DNA of 64,000 nt from CAZWCX01 sp964632945 (GTDB taxonomy: Bacteria; Planctomycetota; MHYJ01; WSZJ01; CAZWCX01). The notes beneath the pieces were generated by a model. The model was not told where the DNA came from, did not search any database, and saw only the letters and a program-made list of their open reading frames with translations. This document shows, one piece after another, positions 52,788 to 62,581 of this stretch (the first letter of the stretch is position 1; every line of letters starts with the position of its first letter). The stretch is from the NCBI GenBank assembly GCA_964632945.1, contig CAZWCX010000008.1:1-64000 (forward strand). Direction: 5' to 3'. Both the position numbers and the translations under genes were made by a program.

Positions 52788-54473
52788 ATGGCGCGTCGTC
52801 GCATTCTGGTCCTCGGTGGGGCGCTGGCGGGCCCCACGGCGGCCGCGCGCGCCCGCGAGACCGACGAAGAGGCCCGGATCACCATCCTCACGCGCGAGGC
52901 GCGCGTCGCGTACGCTGCCGCGGGGCTGCCGTATCACCTCAGCGGAGAGGTCCGGTCGCTGGAGGCGCTGGATCGCGAGCGGGCCGAGTTTTTTCGCCGC
53001 GTCTACCGGATCGACGTCTGGGCCGGATGCGAGGCGACGGCGATCGACCCGTTTCGTCGCGTATTGGAGGTCCGCCGCAAGGGGGGCGTCCGCCGCTTGC
53101 CCTACGATGCGCTGATCTTCGCCCTGGGGGCCCGCGCCCGGGCGCCGGAGCCGGCGCTCACCGGGGACAATGTGAACACGCTGCGCACCCTCGACCACGT
53201 CCTCCGGCTCGAAGAGGAATTGCGCCGCGGCCGTCGCCGGGTGGCGGTGATCGGGGCCGGTCTTCACGGCGTGGCGGTGGTGGACGGCCTGGTGCGGGGG
53301 GGCGCGGAGGTCACGCTGATCGAGCGCGCGCCGCGGATCCTGCCGCAGTTCGGAATCCAGGCGGCGCGGTTGGCCCACGAGGCGCTCGAGCGCCGGTGCG
53401 AGGTGATCCCCGGCGCCACCGTCGTCGACGCGACCGCCCGACGGGGACGGATTCGGTCCTTGCGCCTCTCGACGGACCGGGACGTTCCCGTCGATTTCGT
53501 CGTGCTGACCGCGGGGATCGCGCCCGCCACCGAACTGCTGGCGCGCGTCGGGGCGCATCTCGCCCCGGACGGGAGCGCGTACGTGACCGAGCGGGCGGAA
53601 ACCTCGCTCGCGGGGATCTACGCGTGCGGAGTCTGCGTCTCCGTTCCTCACCTGTGGAGCGGCTTGCATCTTTGGAGCGCCCAGGGGGCGGTCGCCGACA
53701 AGACCGCCCAGGTCGCCGGCGCCAACGCGGCGGGCGGGGATGCCCGGCTCGCGCCGGTCGCCGGGACCATGATCCGACGCGTGCTCGACTGGACGGTGGC
53801 GCGTACCGGACTGACCGAGCGGGAGGCGCGCGCGCATGTGGGGGCGGACTTTCAGATGACCACCGTCCACGCGCCGTCTCACGACCCGTATTTCCCCGAC
53901 GCTCATCCGGTGCTCGTGCAGCTTTTCTGGGACCGCGCGAGCGGCCGCGTGCTCGGCGCGGAGGTCGCCGGCCGGTCGGGGGTGGACAAGCGGATCGACG
54001 TCGTCGCCGCCGCGCTGGCGGGAGGGCTCACGGTCGAAGACCTGGCCCGGACGGATTTCGCGTATGCGCCGCCCTACGGCTCCCAGCGCGACCCGGTGAA
54101 CGTGGCCGCGACGGCGGCGGCGTGCGAGCGCGCGGGGCTCGTGCGCTTCGTCACCCCCGAGGAACTGCACGAACGGCTCGCGGATACCCTGGTCGTCGAC
54201 GTGCGTGCGCGCGCCGACGCCCGGGAGGGAGGCATCCCGCGGGCGCGACGGCTGCCGCTCGAAGAATTGCGCGGCCGGTTTCGGACCCTGGACCGGCGCC
54301 GCGCCATCGCCACCTATTGCGATACCGGCCGGCGCGGCTATCTGGCCGCCCGCATCCTCGTCCAGAAGGGGTTCCGCGACGTCGTCAACCTGGAAGGCGG
54401 TTTCCGATCCTGGCGCCTGTCCGGATTGCCCGTCCAGGCGTCGCGCCGCCGGAAGAACGGCAGAAAGGAATGA
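52788..54473 (+). CDS. CoA-disulfide-reductase-like flavoprotein with rhodanese domain
   Basis: A 561-residue protein. The FAD-binding VLGGALAGPTAAARARE and NAD-binding VAVIGAGLHGVAVVDGL motifs of the pyridine nucleotide-disulfide oxidoreductase family are present, with a dimerisation domain (QMTTVHAPSHDPYFPDA). The C-terminal rhodanese (about 465-550) keeps its Cys loop YCDTGRRG. The active-site Cys of CoA-disulfide reductases (NCGLPY) is Ala45 here (AYAAAGLPY), so disulfide reduction at that site is not expected. GGAGGAG precedes the ATG. The stop overlaps an upstream in-frame ATG of the flavin reductase gene. Confidence 0.85.
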   Translation: MARRRILVLGGALAGPTAAARARETDEEARITILTREARVAYAAAGLPYHLSGEVRSLEALDRERAEFFRRVYRIDVWAGCEATAIDPFRRVLEVRRKGGVRRLPYDALIFALGARARAPEPALTGDNVNTLRTLDHVLRLEEELRRGRRRVAVIGAGLHGVAVVDGLVRGGAEVTLIERAPRILPQFGIQAARLAHEALERRCEVIPGATVVDATARRGRIRSLRLSTDRDVPVDFVVLTAGIAPATELLARVGAHLAPDGSAYVTERAETSLAGIYACGVCVSVPHLWSGLHLWSAQGAVADKTAQVAGANAAGGDARLAPVAGTMIRRVLDWTVARTGLTEREARAHVGADFQMTTVHAPSHDPYFPDAHPVLVQLFWDRASGRVLGAEVAGRSGVDKRIDVVAAALAGGLTVEDLARTDFAYAPPYGSQRDPVNVAATAAACERAGLVRFVTPEELHERLADTLVVDVRARADAREGGIPRARRLPLEELRGRFRTLDRRRAIATYCDTGRRGYLAARILVQKGFRDVVNLEGGFRSWRLSGLPVQASRRRKNGRKE

Positions 54474-54478
54474 TCGAC

Positions 54479-54961
54479 ATGGACCCGAACGTCAAGACCA
54501 GCGTCCTGCGCAAGATGACCTACGGCCTCTGGGTGCTCTCCGCCGACCACCACGGGGACCGCGAGGCGTCGACGGTGACCTGGGTGTCGCAGGCTTCGTT
54601 CACCCCGCCGCTCGTCACCGTCTGTCTCAAGATCGGGACTCACCTGCACGACGTCGTGGTCCAGTCCGGGGCGTTTGCGCTCCATTTGATCTCGGCGGAC
54701 CAGAAGGACCTCGCCGGCGCGTTCACCCGGCCGACCCAGGTGACCGGGGACCGCATCGGCGGTCTTTCGTTCCGTCCCGGCGCCGCGACCGGCGCTCCGA
54801 TCCTCGACGGTTTCGCCGCCTGGCTCGAGGCGCGCGTGACCGACACGGTGCGTCGCGGCGACCACGCCGTCATCGTCGCCGAAGTGGTCGAGGCGGGGCA
54901 GAAGGACCCCGATGCCGCGCCGCTGATCCTGGCGACCACCGGGTGGAACTACGGTGGGTAA
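54479..54961 (+). CDS. Flavin reductase-like FMN-binding protein
   Basis: A 160-residue protein of the flavin reductase-like fold (PF01613): TYGLWVLSADHHGD, ASTVTWVSQASFTPPLVTVCLK, FALHLISADQKDLAGAF and the C-terminal W-N-Y. Such proteins hold FMN and reduce it or pass electrons to partners; the preceding flavoprotein is an obvious candidate. I chose the ATG at 54479 because AAAGGA lies 9 nt upstream; the ATG at 54470, which overlaps the previous stop, has the same sequence directly against it. Confidence 0.85.
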   Translation: MDPNVKTSVLRKMTYGLWVLSADHHGDREASTVTWVSQASFTPPLVTVCLKIGTHLHDVVVQSGAFALHLISADQKDLAGAFTRPTQVTGDRIGGLSFRPGAATGAPILDGFAAWLEARVTDTVRRGDHAVIVAEVVEAGQKDPDAAPLILATTGWNYGG

Positions 54962-55045
54962 GCGCGTGGGGAGTGCAGTCCTTGTCGGGACCCGCCGGAT
55001 CGGGTAGGGTGAGCGTCTTGACCCCCGCCGAAGGAGTGCCATCCC

Positions 55046-55747
55046 GTGTCCCTCGCCGCGACTCCCGGACCCGCCGCCGATGACGCGGCGCCCGCCGTGT
55101 CCCCGGCCCTGGCGCCCGCCAAGCCTCGTCGGGGCCTGCTGCGCCGACTCTATGCCTGGGTCCTCACCTGGGCGGATCACCCTCACGCCTCCACGGCCCT
55201 CTTCGCGATTTCGTTCATCGAGTCCTCCTTCTTCCCGATCCCGCCCGATGTCCTGCAGGTCGCCATCACGCTGTCGAACCGGACCCGCGCCTGGCGTGAA
55301 GCCGCGATTTCGACGCTCGGTTCCGTGCTCGGCGGCGTGCTCGGCTATGCCATCGGCTGGCTGGTCTGGCAGGAGTGGGACGGTCTGCGGGAGTTTTGCT
55401 TCCGCTTCGTCTTCAAGCCTTCGACCTTCGAGATGGTCACGCGGATTTATCAGGAATACGACGTCTGGTTCGTCTTCGTGGCCGCATTCACGCCGATCCC
55501 GTACAAGGTGTTCACCATCGCCGGAGGGGTGTGCGCCGTGACGCTGCCGGGGTTCATCGCCGCCTCCGCCTTGGGGCGCGCGGGACGATTTTTCCTGGTG
55601 GCGTGGCTGTTGCACCGTTACGGCGCCAAGGTGAAGGAGTTCCTGGAGAAGTACTTCGAATGGGCGACCCTGGGCCTGGTCGTGGTCGGGGTCCTCGGTT
55701 ACTTCTCCATCAAATGGGTCAACGCGTTGATCCACGCGCGCTTCTAG
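55046..55747 (+). CDS. DedA/YqaA-type VTT-domain membrane protein
   Basis: A 233-residue inner-membrane protein. A Pro/Ala-rich cytoplasmic leader (about 30 residues) precedes the VTT core: ISFIESSFFPIPPDVLQVAI, LGSVLGGVLGYAIGWLVW, FVAAFTPIPYKVFTIAGG, and a final helix LGLVVVGVLGYFSIKWV. The E-x-S-F-F-P-(I/V)-P-x-D and F-x-P-(I/V)-P-x-K motifs are diagnostic of the YqaA branch, linked to lipid scrambling. It starts with GTG at 55046, with AAGGAG 9 nt upstream. Confidence 0.87.
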   Translation: MSLAATPGPAADDAAPAVSPALAPAKPRRGLLRRLYAWVLTWADHPHASTALFAISFIESSFFPIPPDVLQVAITLSNRTRAWREAAISTLGSVLGGVLGYAIGWLVWQEWDGLREFCFRFVFKPSTFEMVTRIYQEYDVWFVFVAAFTPIPYKVFTIAGGVCAVTLPGFIAASALGRAGRFFLVAWLLHRYGAKVKEFLEKYFEWATLGLVVVGVLGYFSIKWVNALIHARF

Positions 55748-55813
55748 GATTCGCGCGCCGGCGACCGCCGCGCCATCCGGAGGGACCGCGGCTCGGCCGG
55801 CCGACGCGGGACG

Positions 55814-57553
55814 ATGGAAGGCAGGGTCCCGGTCATGTTGCGCCGCTTTCTCCTCTGTTTCCTGCCCGGCCTGGGTCTGCTCCTCGTCACGGTCTGGATG
55901 ACCGATCGGCGGGATGTCGACTCCGCCTGCGCGGCATTCCGGGTGGATGCCGAGAACCTCGGTCGGTTGCAGGCGGAGATCATTCGCACCCAGGTCCGCG
56001 CCGTTCGGTCCGACCTGCTCCATTTGGCGGAACAACGCATCCTCCAGGACTTCCTCACCGCCGACACCCCGGAAGCCCGAGGGGCCGTGGCGGAGGAGTA
56101 CCGGCTCTTCTGCGCCCGCAAGGGGATCTACGACCAGGTTCGCTTCCTGGATGCGACGGGTCGCGAGCGCGTGCGCGTGAATCGCGCGCAAGACCGGCCG
56201 CAGATCGTACCCGACGAGTCGCTTCAGGCGAAGGTGCAGCGCTACTACTTCCGGGAAGCCCGGGCGCTGCCGGCCGGAAGCGTCTATGTTTCCCCGTTCG
56301 ATCTGAACGTGGAGCAGGACCGGATCGAAGTGCCGATCAAGTCGGTGATCCGGTTCGCCACTCCGGTCATGGACGCGGCCGGCCGATTTCGCGGCATCGT
56401 CGTGCTGAACTACCTGGGCGCCGATCTGTTGCGCAAGTTCGACGAGATCTCGCGCGGATTTCCCGGGTCGGTCCAATTGCTGGACCGGGACGGGGGTTGG
56501 CTGCGCGGACCGGAAACGGCCGCCGAGTGGGGATGGATGCTCGGCTCCGACCGATCGATGGGCAAGGAACGGCCGGAGGCGTGGCGGCGGATCGCCGGGG
56601 CCGAGCACGGGTCGTTTCTCGACGCCGACGGATTGTACGCCTTCGAAAGCGTCGTGCTGCGGGCCGATCCCGCGGGGGACTCGACCGGGGCGCAGGCCCC
56701 GATGCTGAAGATCGTGGCGCATGTGCCGTGGGGAATTCTGCGCTCCCGCTCGCGGGTCCTGCGCGAGCGGATGGCGGTCGCGTCCCTGCTGGTTTCCGCC
56801 GTGCTGGCGATCCTCGCCTGGTTCCTCGCGCGCGCCCGCACCGCCCGCGAGGAAGCCCTCGCGCGCCTCCGCGACTCGGAAGCCCGGCTCCGCGTGCTCT
56901 CCCGCGCGCTCCTCACCGCGCAGGAGGAGGAATGCAAGCGCATTTCACGCGATCTCCACGACGATCTCGGGCAGCTCTCGACCGCCCTGTGCCTGAGTCT
57001 GGAACGGCTGGGAATCCTGTCCGACGGTCCGCGTCGGGAGGCCGCGCTGGAGGATGCCCGCCGACAGGCCCAAGCCCTGCTGGAGCGGGTCCGCGACCTC
57101 GCGTCCCGCCTGCGCCCGCCGCTCCTCGACGACCTTGGACTCGGGGACGCGTTGCAGGAGCATCTGGCGGACTTCGAAGCCGACACGGGGATCGCGGTCG
57201 AATCCGAGCTGGACTCGGACCGGTCCGACCTGCCCCCGGAGATCGGCGGACAACTGTTCCGGATCGTCCAGGAGGCCTTGCGAAACGTCGCCCGACACTC
57301 CGGCGCCGCCCGGGTCCGGGTACGCCTCCGGACGGATGCCTCCGCCATCGAAGTTTCGGTGGAGGACGGCGGCCGAGGCTTCGACGCGTCCGCGGTCGCC
57401 GGGACCCTGGGTCTGACCGGCATGCGCGAGCGGGCCTCCCTGCTGGAGGGGGAGTTCCGGATCGAGACGGCGCCCGGGAAGGGCACGCGCGTCCGGGTCC
57501 GGATTCCGCGCTCCGCCCCGCAACCGGCGCCCCGGACGGAGGCGGTCGAATGA
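55814..57553 (+). CDS. NarL-type sensor histidine kinase (dCache, HisKA_3)
   Basis: A 579-residue membrane kinase. The first helix (about 8-29), a long extracytoplasmic Cache-like sensor (to about 320; RFLDATGRERVRVN, YVSPFDLN, IRFATPVMD) and a second helix (about 330-350) are followed by a HisKA_3 domain with phospho-His in ECKRISRDLHDDLGQ. A HATPase with IVQEALRNVARHS and GLTGMRERA completes it. All key residues are present. An alternative ATG at 55835 would drop seven residues. Its stop overlaps the start of the response regulator (ATGA), so the two form a cognate pair. Confidence 0.9.
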   Translation: MEGRVPVMLRRFLLCFLPGLGLLLVTVWMTDRRDVDSACAAFRVDAENLGRLQAEIIRTQVRAVRSDLLHLAEQRILQDFLTADTPEARGAVAEEYRLFCARKGIYDQVRFLDATGRERVRVNRAQDRPQIVPDESLQAKVQRYYFREARALPAGSVYVSPFDLNVEQDRIEVPIKSVIRFATPVMDAAGRFRGIVVLNYLGADLLRKFDEISRGFPGSVQLLDRDGGWLRGPETAAEWGWMLGSDRSMGKERPEAWRRIAGAEHGSFLDADGLYAFESVVLRADPAGDSTGAQAPMLKIVAHVPWGILRSRSRVLRERMAVASLLVSAVLAILAWFLARARTAREEALARLRDSEARLRVLSRALLTAQEEECKRISRDLHDDLGQLSTALCLSLERLGILSDGPRREAALEDARRQAQALLERVRDLASRLRPPLLDDLGLGDALQEHLADFEADTGIAVESELDSDRSDLPPEIGGQLFRIVQEALRNVARHSGAARVRVRLRTDASAIEVSVEDGGRGFDASAVAGTLGLTGMRERASLLEGEFRIETAPGKGTRVRVRIPRSAPQPAPRTEAVE

Positions 57554-58197
57554 ACCGTGTCGCTCCCATCCGCGTCCTGGTGGCGGACGACCACGAGATC
57601 GTGCGGCAAGGTCTGGCGCAGATTCTCGAGGATACCCCCGGGGTAGAGGTCGTGGCCCAGACGGGATCCGCGGAACAGGTCGCCGCGCTCGTCGGGAGGT
57701 GCCTTCCGGACGTCCTCGTCCTGGACTACTGCATGCCGGACCTGGACGCGCCCGCGGTCATCCAGCGGGTGCGCGCGGTCTTGCCGTCGGTGAAGATCCT
57801 GGTTCTGACGATCCACGAAAGCGTTCACTATGCCGCGCGCGCGTTGGAGTCGGGCGCGAACGGATTCGTGGTCAAATCGGCCGCGGTGCGGGAATTGGTT
57901 GCCGCGATCCAGGCGGTGCACCGGGGCGAAGTCTTCCTGTCCTCGCGGATCCGCCGGCCGGGTTCCCATCCGGCGGGGAAAGGCAGAGAGACGAGGCTCG
58001 GAATCCCGTCGCTCTCGCCGCGCGAGTTCGAATTGCTGCGGATGTTGGGCGGCGGGCTCGGGCTGAAGGAGTGTGCGCGGCGGTTGGACGTTACGAGCAG
58101 CACGGCGTCGACGTACCGCGCCCGCCTGTTGGAGAAACTCTCGCTGCGCACCACGCCCGACCTGATTCGTTTCGCCATCGAACACGGGATCGTCTAG
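57550..58197 (+). CDS. NarL/FixJ-type response regulator
   Basis: A 215-residue transcription factor coupled to the upstream kinase by an ATGA overlap. The receiver is intact (VLVADDHEIVRQGL, phospho-Asp in VLVLDYCMPD, Thr in LVLTIHE, Lys in FVVKSAA). The LuxR-type helix-turn-helix follows (LSPREFELLRMLGGGLGLKE, TSSTASTYRARLLEKL). It should bind DNA when phosphorylated. Targets unknown. It serves as a useful contrast to the pseudo-receiver regulator at 52005, which has the same layout. Confidence 0.9.
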   Translation: MNRVAPIRVLVADDHEIVRQGLAQILEDTPGVEVVAQTGSAEQVAALVGRCLPDVLVLDYCMPDLDAPAVIQRVRAVLPSVKILVLTIHESVHYAARALESGANGFVVKSAAVRELVAAIQAVHRGEVFLSSRIRRPGSHPAGKGRETRLGIPSLSPREFELLRMLGGGLGLKECARRLDVTSSTASTYRARLLEKLSLRTTPDLIRFAIEHGIV

Positions 58198-58426
58198 TCC
58201 GGACTCTGCACCAACCGCTTCACGGTTCGCGAGCCATCCGGCGCCGGCCGTCCTCGCAGGCCGGCCGGAGCGGGACTGCCGCGCCCAGCCTGCGACACCG
58301 TGGGTCGCACGCCGGTCGCCGCGGCGGTGCCGGCTGCCGACGCGGCCAGGAGCGCGCGGGCGGGCCCCCCGGTGGACGGCGCCGCCGGGTCGATCCGGCG
58401 CGACGCCGGGGGGCCGCCAACCCGTC

Positions 58427-61400
58427 TCACCGCAGTCGATCCAGCAGGGCGGTCCAGCGCGCATCGCCGTGGAGGGGCTGCAGATCGGGCTCATGCGCAT
58501 GGACGGCGCGTCCGGGTCCCCCCAGTCCGGCGGCCGTCTCGAGATGGTCGAAGGCACGGGAACGAAGGGCATGGGCCTCGGCCGCAGGCATGATGCGGGG
58601 CTCGGCGGCGGGCGCGTCGCGACCGCTCGAGGCGAGCGCGAGGATGCAGGCAAGGTGGTAGTGGGAGAGGGCGAGCAGGATCCTGCGGGAGGGGGATTCG
58701 AGCCGTGCGTCCCGGGCTTCCCGGGGGACGTCCCCCAGGATCGCCTCTGCGGCCGCCAGGGCCCGTTCGTAGGCGGATCGGGCTTCCGCGTAGCGCCCAG
58801 CCGCCAGGGCGCCGCCCGCGGCCGCAAGGTCGGCCGCCCAGGATCGATCTTCAGGCGCGAACGTCTTCAGGTCCGGTGCGGATCCGTCACGGAGGATCTT
58901 CCGGATCTCCGCGCGAGCCCGATCTGCGCAGGCCGGCCAGTCGCGGGCCGCATCTTCGTACGCGGAGATCGCCTCGGCCGGGCGGTGTTGCGTTCGGTAG
59001 AGATTGGCCAGGTTCAAGAGCGCCTGAACGTACCCATTCGCCGCGGCATCCTTGAAATCCGCCTCGGCGCGCGCAAAGGCCGGGCGCGGATCCCGGCCCT
59101 CGGCGGCGTCCCGGACGCCCACGGACATCCAGGCAACGCCCCGGGCATTGTGCGCATGCCGATTTCCCGGGCGCCGCCGCAGTTCCTCGTCCGCGTCGGT
59201 AAGGGCGCGACGAAACGCGGGAATCGGATCCCCCCCGCGCGAGGCTTCGATCCGGCCCAAACGAATCAACAGGGCCGCCCGATGCAGGCGGCAGGGGACC
59301 AGGTTCGGCTCCAACTGCAGGGCTTGCTCGAAATCGACGCAGGCTTCCTCGATCATCGGGCGGGGATCGTGTCCGGCGGCCTCCCGGGATTCCGCCCATG
59401 CGGCCCGCACCTGCCCCCGATCCCGAAACCAGGCGGCCCGGGTCGGGTTTCGGCGGATGGCCTGGTCGAGATCGGCCAGCGCCGTCTCGAAGGCGGCGCG
59501 CGGGTCCGCCGCTCGCGCCGCCTGCGCCTCTCCCAGGAGTCGCGCGGCCGATGCGCGGTTGACGAGTGCGTCGAGGTGATCCGGACTTCGTCTCAGGGCG
59601 GCCCCCGCGTCGGCGATCGCCCGTTCATACGACGGTCGCGGATCGGCTCCCCGGGCCCCCTCGGCCGCCCCGAGTCGGACGTGGACCGCGCTCCGGTTGA
59701 CGAGCGTGGGGATGTCGTTCGGAGTACGTTCCAGGACCTCGTTGCAGTCGTCGAGCGCGCGACCGAGATACGGCCGAGGGTCCAGTCCGCGGCCCGCGTC
59801 CGCTTCCGCGAGGCGGACCAACACTCCCGCCCGACCGTGCCGGACCATCAGGTTGTCGGGTTCCCGGTGGGCGACCTCCTCGAAGTCCGCCAAGGCGCGC
59901 TCGAACCAGGACCGGGGGTCCTGACCGGTCGCCGCGGCGAATTCGCCGCGGCGAAGATAGACCATGCCGCGTTCGTAGAGGACTCCCATCACCTTCGGCG
60001 CGTTCTGCACGGCCGCTTCCAGGTCGGTCTGAGCCCGCTCGTACCATGCGGTCGGATTCTGCCCGCGGGAGGCGTCCGCCTCGCCGCGCGCCAGCAGGGC
60101 CCGTCCGCGATTGCGGAGGGGGGTGAGTCGGTCCGGGACGCGGCGCAAGGCGTCGTCGAAGTCCGCAATCGCCGCTTCCAGGTCGGCCCGCGCGTCTTCC
60201 CCGCGGCTCGCGCGCACGATCGCCAGGGACAGCCGCACGCTCCCACGGTTGTAGAGCGGTTCCAGATGGTCCGGGTGGATATCGAGCGCGGCGTCGAAGT
60301 CGGCGCGAGCGAGCTCGAAACCGGCGCGCGGATCTTTCCCGTCGATAGCATCCGCGTCCGCTTCGCGAAGGCGGGCGATCCCGCGCACATTCAGCAGCGT
60401 CGGGGAGCGGGGATCCAGGCGGAGCCCCGCCGTGCACAACTCCATCGCCCTTCGGCACGCGTCTCGCGGGTCCTCCCCGCGCACCGATTCCCAATCCAAC
60501 TGCTGCAGGATCACCAGGGCGGCATGGGTGTATCCGAGCGGGCTCGCCGGATCGATCTGGATGGTCGCATCGAATTCCGCCATGGCGCGGCGGATCCAGG
60601 GACGCGGATCCTCGCCCGTGCGGCTCCAGCGCTCCAGCCCGGCGGCGGCGAGCGACAGACCGAGGGTGTTGCGGACCAGGGCGTCCCGCGGCCCGGCGCG
60701 GACGCAACGCTCGAGCGACTCCACCGCAGCGTCGAATCGCCGGAGCAGGTACAAGGCCTGACCCCGCAACCGGGATGCCTCCCGGCCCTCCGCCGATCCG
60801 AGGGTGTCGAGTGCGGCCTGCAGATTCGCCGCGCCGCTGCGATGAAGCAACGTCATCGCCTCGCCGAGCCGCCGCTCCTCCTCGCCGTAGCCGGCATCGG
60901 AGCCCGCCGCGGTCGCCGCGCGGATCAGGTCCTCCAAGGCCCCTTCGCGCAATGCCGCGGCCCCCGGCGGTTCGGCCGTGGCGGGAGAGAATTCGAGGCC
61001 ATGGGTGGAAAACAGGGGATTCGGCAACGGGCGTCTCGCCAGGTAGCGCTCCAGGCGAAATCGTCCGCGCAGGTACCAGGTGACCGCACGGTCGGGGGAG
61101 AGTCGACAGCCACGGTCCAGATCCGCTTCCGCGTCCGCGAGTTCCTGCGGCGACTGGGCCAGCAGGGCCTTCACCCGTCCGCACCAGGAATGGGCCGGCC
61201 CCAGCGCGGGGTCGGTCCGGCGTAGCGCCTCCAGCACCTCGAGAGGCTGGGCGGCAAGCGCCCGCCGCGCATCCGGTGGCAGGTGCACCCGGGCGACTTC
61301 CTCCTCGAATCGGGTGACCGAGGAGACCGCCTGCTCCAATTCGCGGAGCATTCGGCCATGCGCCCGGGTGCGCGCGCCCCCGGCCGCGGCGATGGAGATC

Positions 61401-62557
61401 GCCACCGCGGCGAGCAGGCCGACGAGGCCGATGACGACCGCCCGCTGCCTCCGAAGCCGACGGGCCAGCCGAGTCCATCCGGTTTCCGTCCAGGTCGCCA
61501 GGGGTTCCCCGGATTCCCACCGCGCGCAGTCCTCGGCCAGTTCCCGTGCCGAGCGGTAGCGGTCGTCCGGGTGTCGGGCCATGGCCCGGAGGCAAATCGC
61601 TTCGGCGCCCGGGTCGGTCGCCGGATGGACGAGGCGCGGAAGGGGCGGATCGGTCGCCTGCACGAGGCGCAGGACCTCCATCACGGAGCCGCCGGAATAG
61701 GGGGGACGCCCGCAAACCAGCTCGTACAGGATCGCCCCGATCTGGTACACGTCGCTGGTGGGGCCTGCATTCGCTGCGTTGCCGGACGCCTGCTCCGGGC
61801 TCATGTACGCCGGGGTTCCCATCAGCGCCCCGCTGCGGGTCAGTCGTTCCGCCCGTTCGGTTTCGAGGATACGGGCAAGGCCGAAGTCGGTCACGCGCGG
61901 CCGCCCTTCCCGCGTCACCAGGACATTCGCCGGTTTCAAGTCGCGGTGCACGATGCCCGACTCGTGGGCGGCATGCAGCGCCTCGGCGATCTCGCGGGTG
62001 AGCCGAATCGCCGTAGCCGTTTCGATGCCTCGGCCGCCCGGGCCGGGCCGCCAGCCGGCGAGCGCGGGATTGGCGATGGCGCGATCGAGCCCGATCCCGT
62101 CCACGAGTTCCATGGCGAACCAGGTCGACTCCGGGTCTTCCCCCACGTTCACGACGGGAACAATGCCGGGATGGCGGAGTCGGGCCGCCGCCCTGGCCTC
62201 GCGGCGAAAGCGCTCCGTCCAATCGGTGGATTCCGAAACGGGGAGGATCTTGACGGCGAAGAACGCCTGCAATTCGGGATGATGGGCGCGATACACGACG
62301 CCCATCCCGCCGCGGCCGAGCTCCTCGAGCAAGAGGTACGGGCCGATTCGCTTCCCGGGCGCGGGCCCCAGGGAGGCGGCGGGTCGTGCGATGGTTTCGC
62401 CGGGAAGCTCCGGGGGGCTGCCGGCACGAGTCGTGGAAGGGGGGCCGGTGGGTTCGGCCGGTTCGCCCATGCTGTCCCCCGCGAGGGTGGATGGGGGATG
62501 CCCGCTCGTTTGCGGGGAGTCCCGGTACCGCCGAAGGGTCGACGGGGATTCCGCCAT
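58427..62557 (-). CDS. Membrane Ser/Thr protein kinase with long extended-TPR array
   Basis: A 1376-residue protein. A Pro/Ser-rich leader (1-68) precedes a Hanks-type kinase (about 70-340) with LGRGGMGVVY, AVKIL, HRDLKPANVL, DFGLAR and GTPAYMSPEQ all intact. A transmembrane helix (about 375-396, IGLVGLLAAVAISIAAAGG) is followed by about 950 residues of TPR-like repeats. Many units are 46 residues long with a conserved RG-x-DPRP insertion. The last 90 residues resemble the C-terminus of the kinase at 21374, so these are paralogues. It lies 24 nt after the HEAT-like gene on the same strand and is probably cotranscribed. Confidence 0.9.
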   Translation of the reverse strand: MAESPSTLRRYRDSPQTSGHPPSTLAGDSMGEPAEPTGPPSTTRAGSPPELPGETIARPAASLGPAPGKRIGPYLLLEELGRGGMGVVYRAHHPELQAFFAVKILPVSESTDWTERFRREARAAARLRHPGIVPVVNVGEDPESTWFAMELVDGIGLDRAIANPALAGWRPGPGGRGIETATAIRLTREIAEALHAAHESGIVHRDLKPANVLVTREGRPRVTDFGLARILETERAERLTRSGALMGTPAYMSPEQASGNAANAGPTSDVYQIGAILYELVCGRPPYSGGSVMEVLRLVQATDPPLPRLVHPATDPGAEAICLRAMARHPDDRYRSARELAEDCARWESGEPLATWTETGWTRLARRLRRQRAVVIGLVGLLAAVAISIAAAGGARTRAHGRMLRELEQAVSSVTRFEEEVARVHLPPDARRALAAQPLEVLEALRRTDPALGPAHSWCGRVKALLAQSPQELADAEADLDRGCRLSPDRAVTWYLRGRFRLERYLARRPLPNPLFSTHGLEFSPATAEPPGAAALREGALEDLIRAATAAGSDAGYGEEERRLGEAMTLLHRSGAANLQAALDTLGSAEGREASRLRGQALYLLRRFDAAVESLERCVRAGPRDALVRNTLGLSLAAAGLERWSRTGEDPRPWIRRAMAEFDATIQIDPASPLGYTHAALVILQQLDWESVRGEDPRDACRRAMELCTAGLRLDPRSPTLLNVRGIARLREADADAIDGKDPRAGFELARADFDAALDIHPDHLEPLYNRGSVRLSLAIVRASRGEDARADLEAAIADFDDALRRVPDRLTPLRNRGRALLARGEADASRGQNPTAWYERAQTDLEAAVQNAPKVMGVLYERGMVYLRRGEFAAATGQDPRSWFERALADFEEVAHREPDNLMVRHGRAGVLVRLAEADAGRGLDPRPYLGRALDDCNEVLERTPNDIPTLVNRSAVHVRLGAAEGARGADPRPSYERAIADAGAALRRSPDHLDALVNRASAARLLGEAQAARAADPRAAFETALADLDQAIRRNPTRAAWFRDRGQVRAAWAESREAAGHDPRPMIEEACVDFEQALQLEPNLVPCRLHRAALLIRLGRIEASRGGDPIPAFRRALTDADEELRRRPGNRHAHNARGVAWMSVGVRDAAEGRDPRPAFARAEADFKDAAANGYVQALLNLANLYRTQHRPAEAISAYEDAARDWPACADRARAEIRKILRDGSAPDLKTFAPEDRSWAADLAAAGGALAAGRYAEARSAYERALAAAEAILGDVPREARDARLESPSRRILLALSHYHLACILALASSGRDAPAAEPRIMPAAEAHALRSRAFDHLETAAGLGGPGRAVHAHEPDLQPLHGDARWTALLDRLR

Positions 62558-62581
62558 GATGACGGGTTTACGGTCCGGAGG

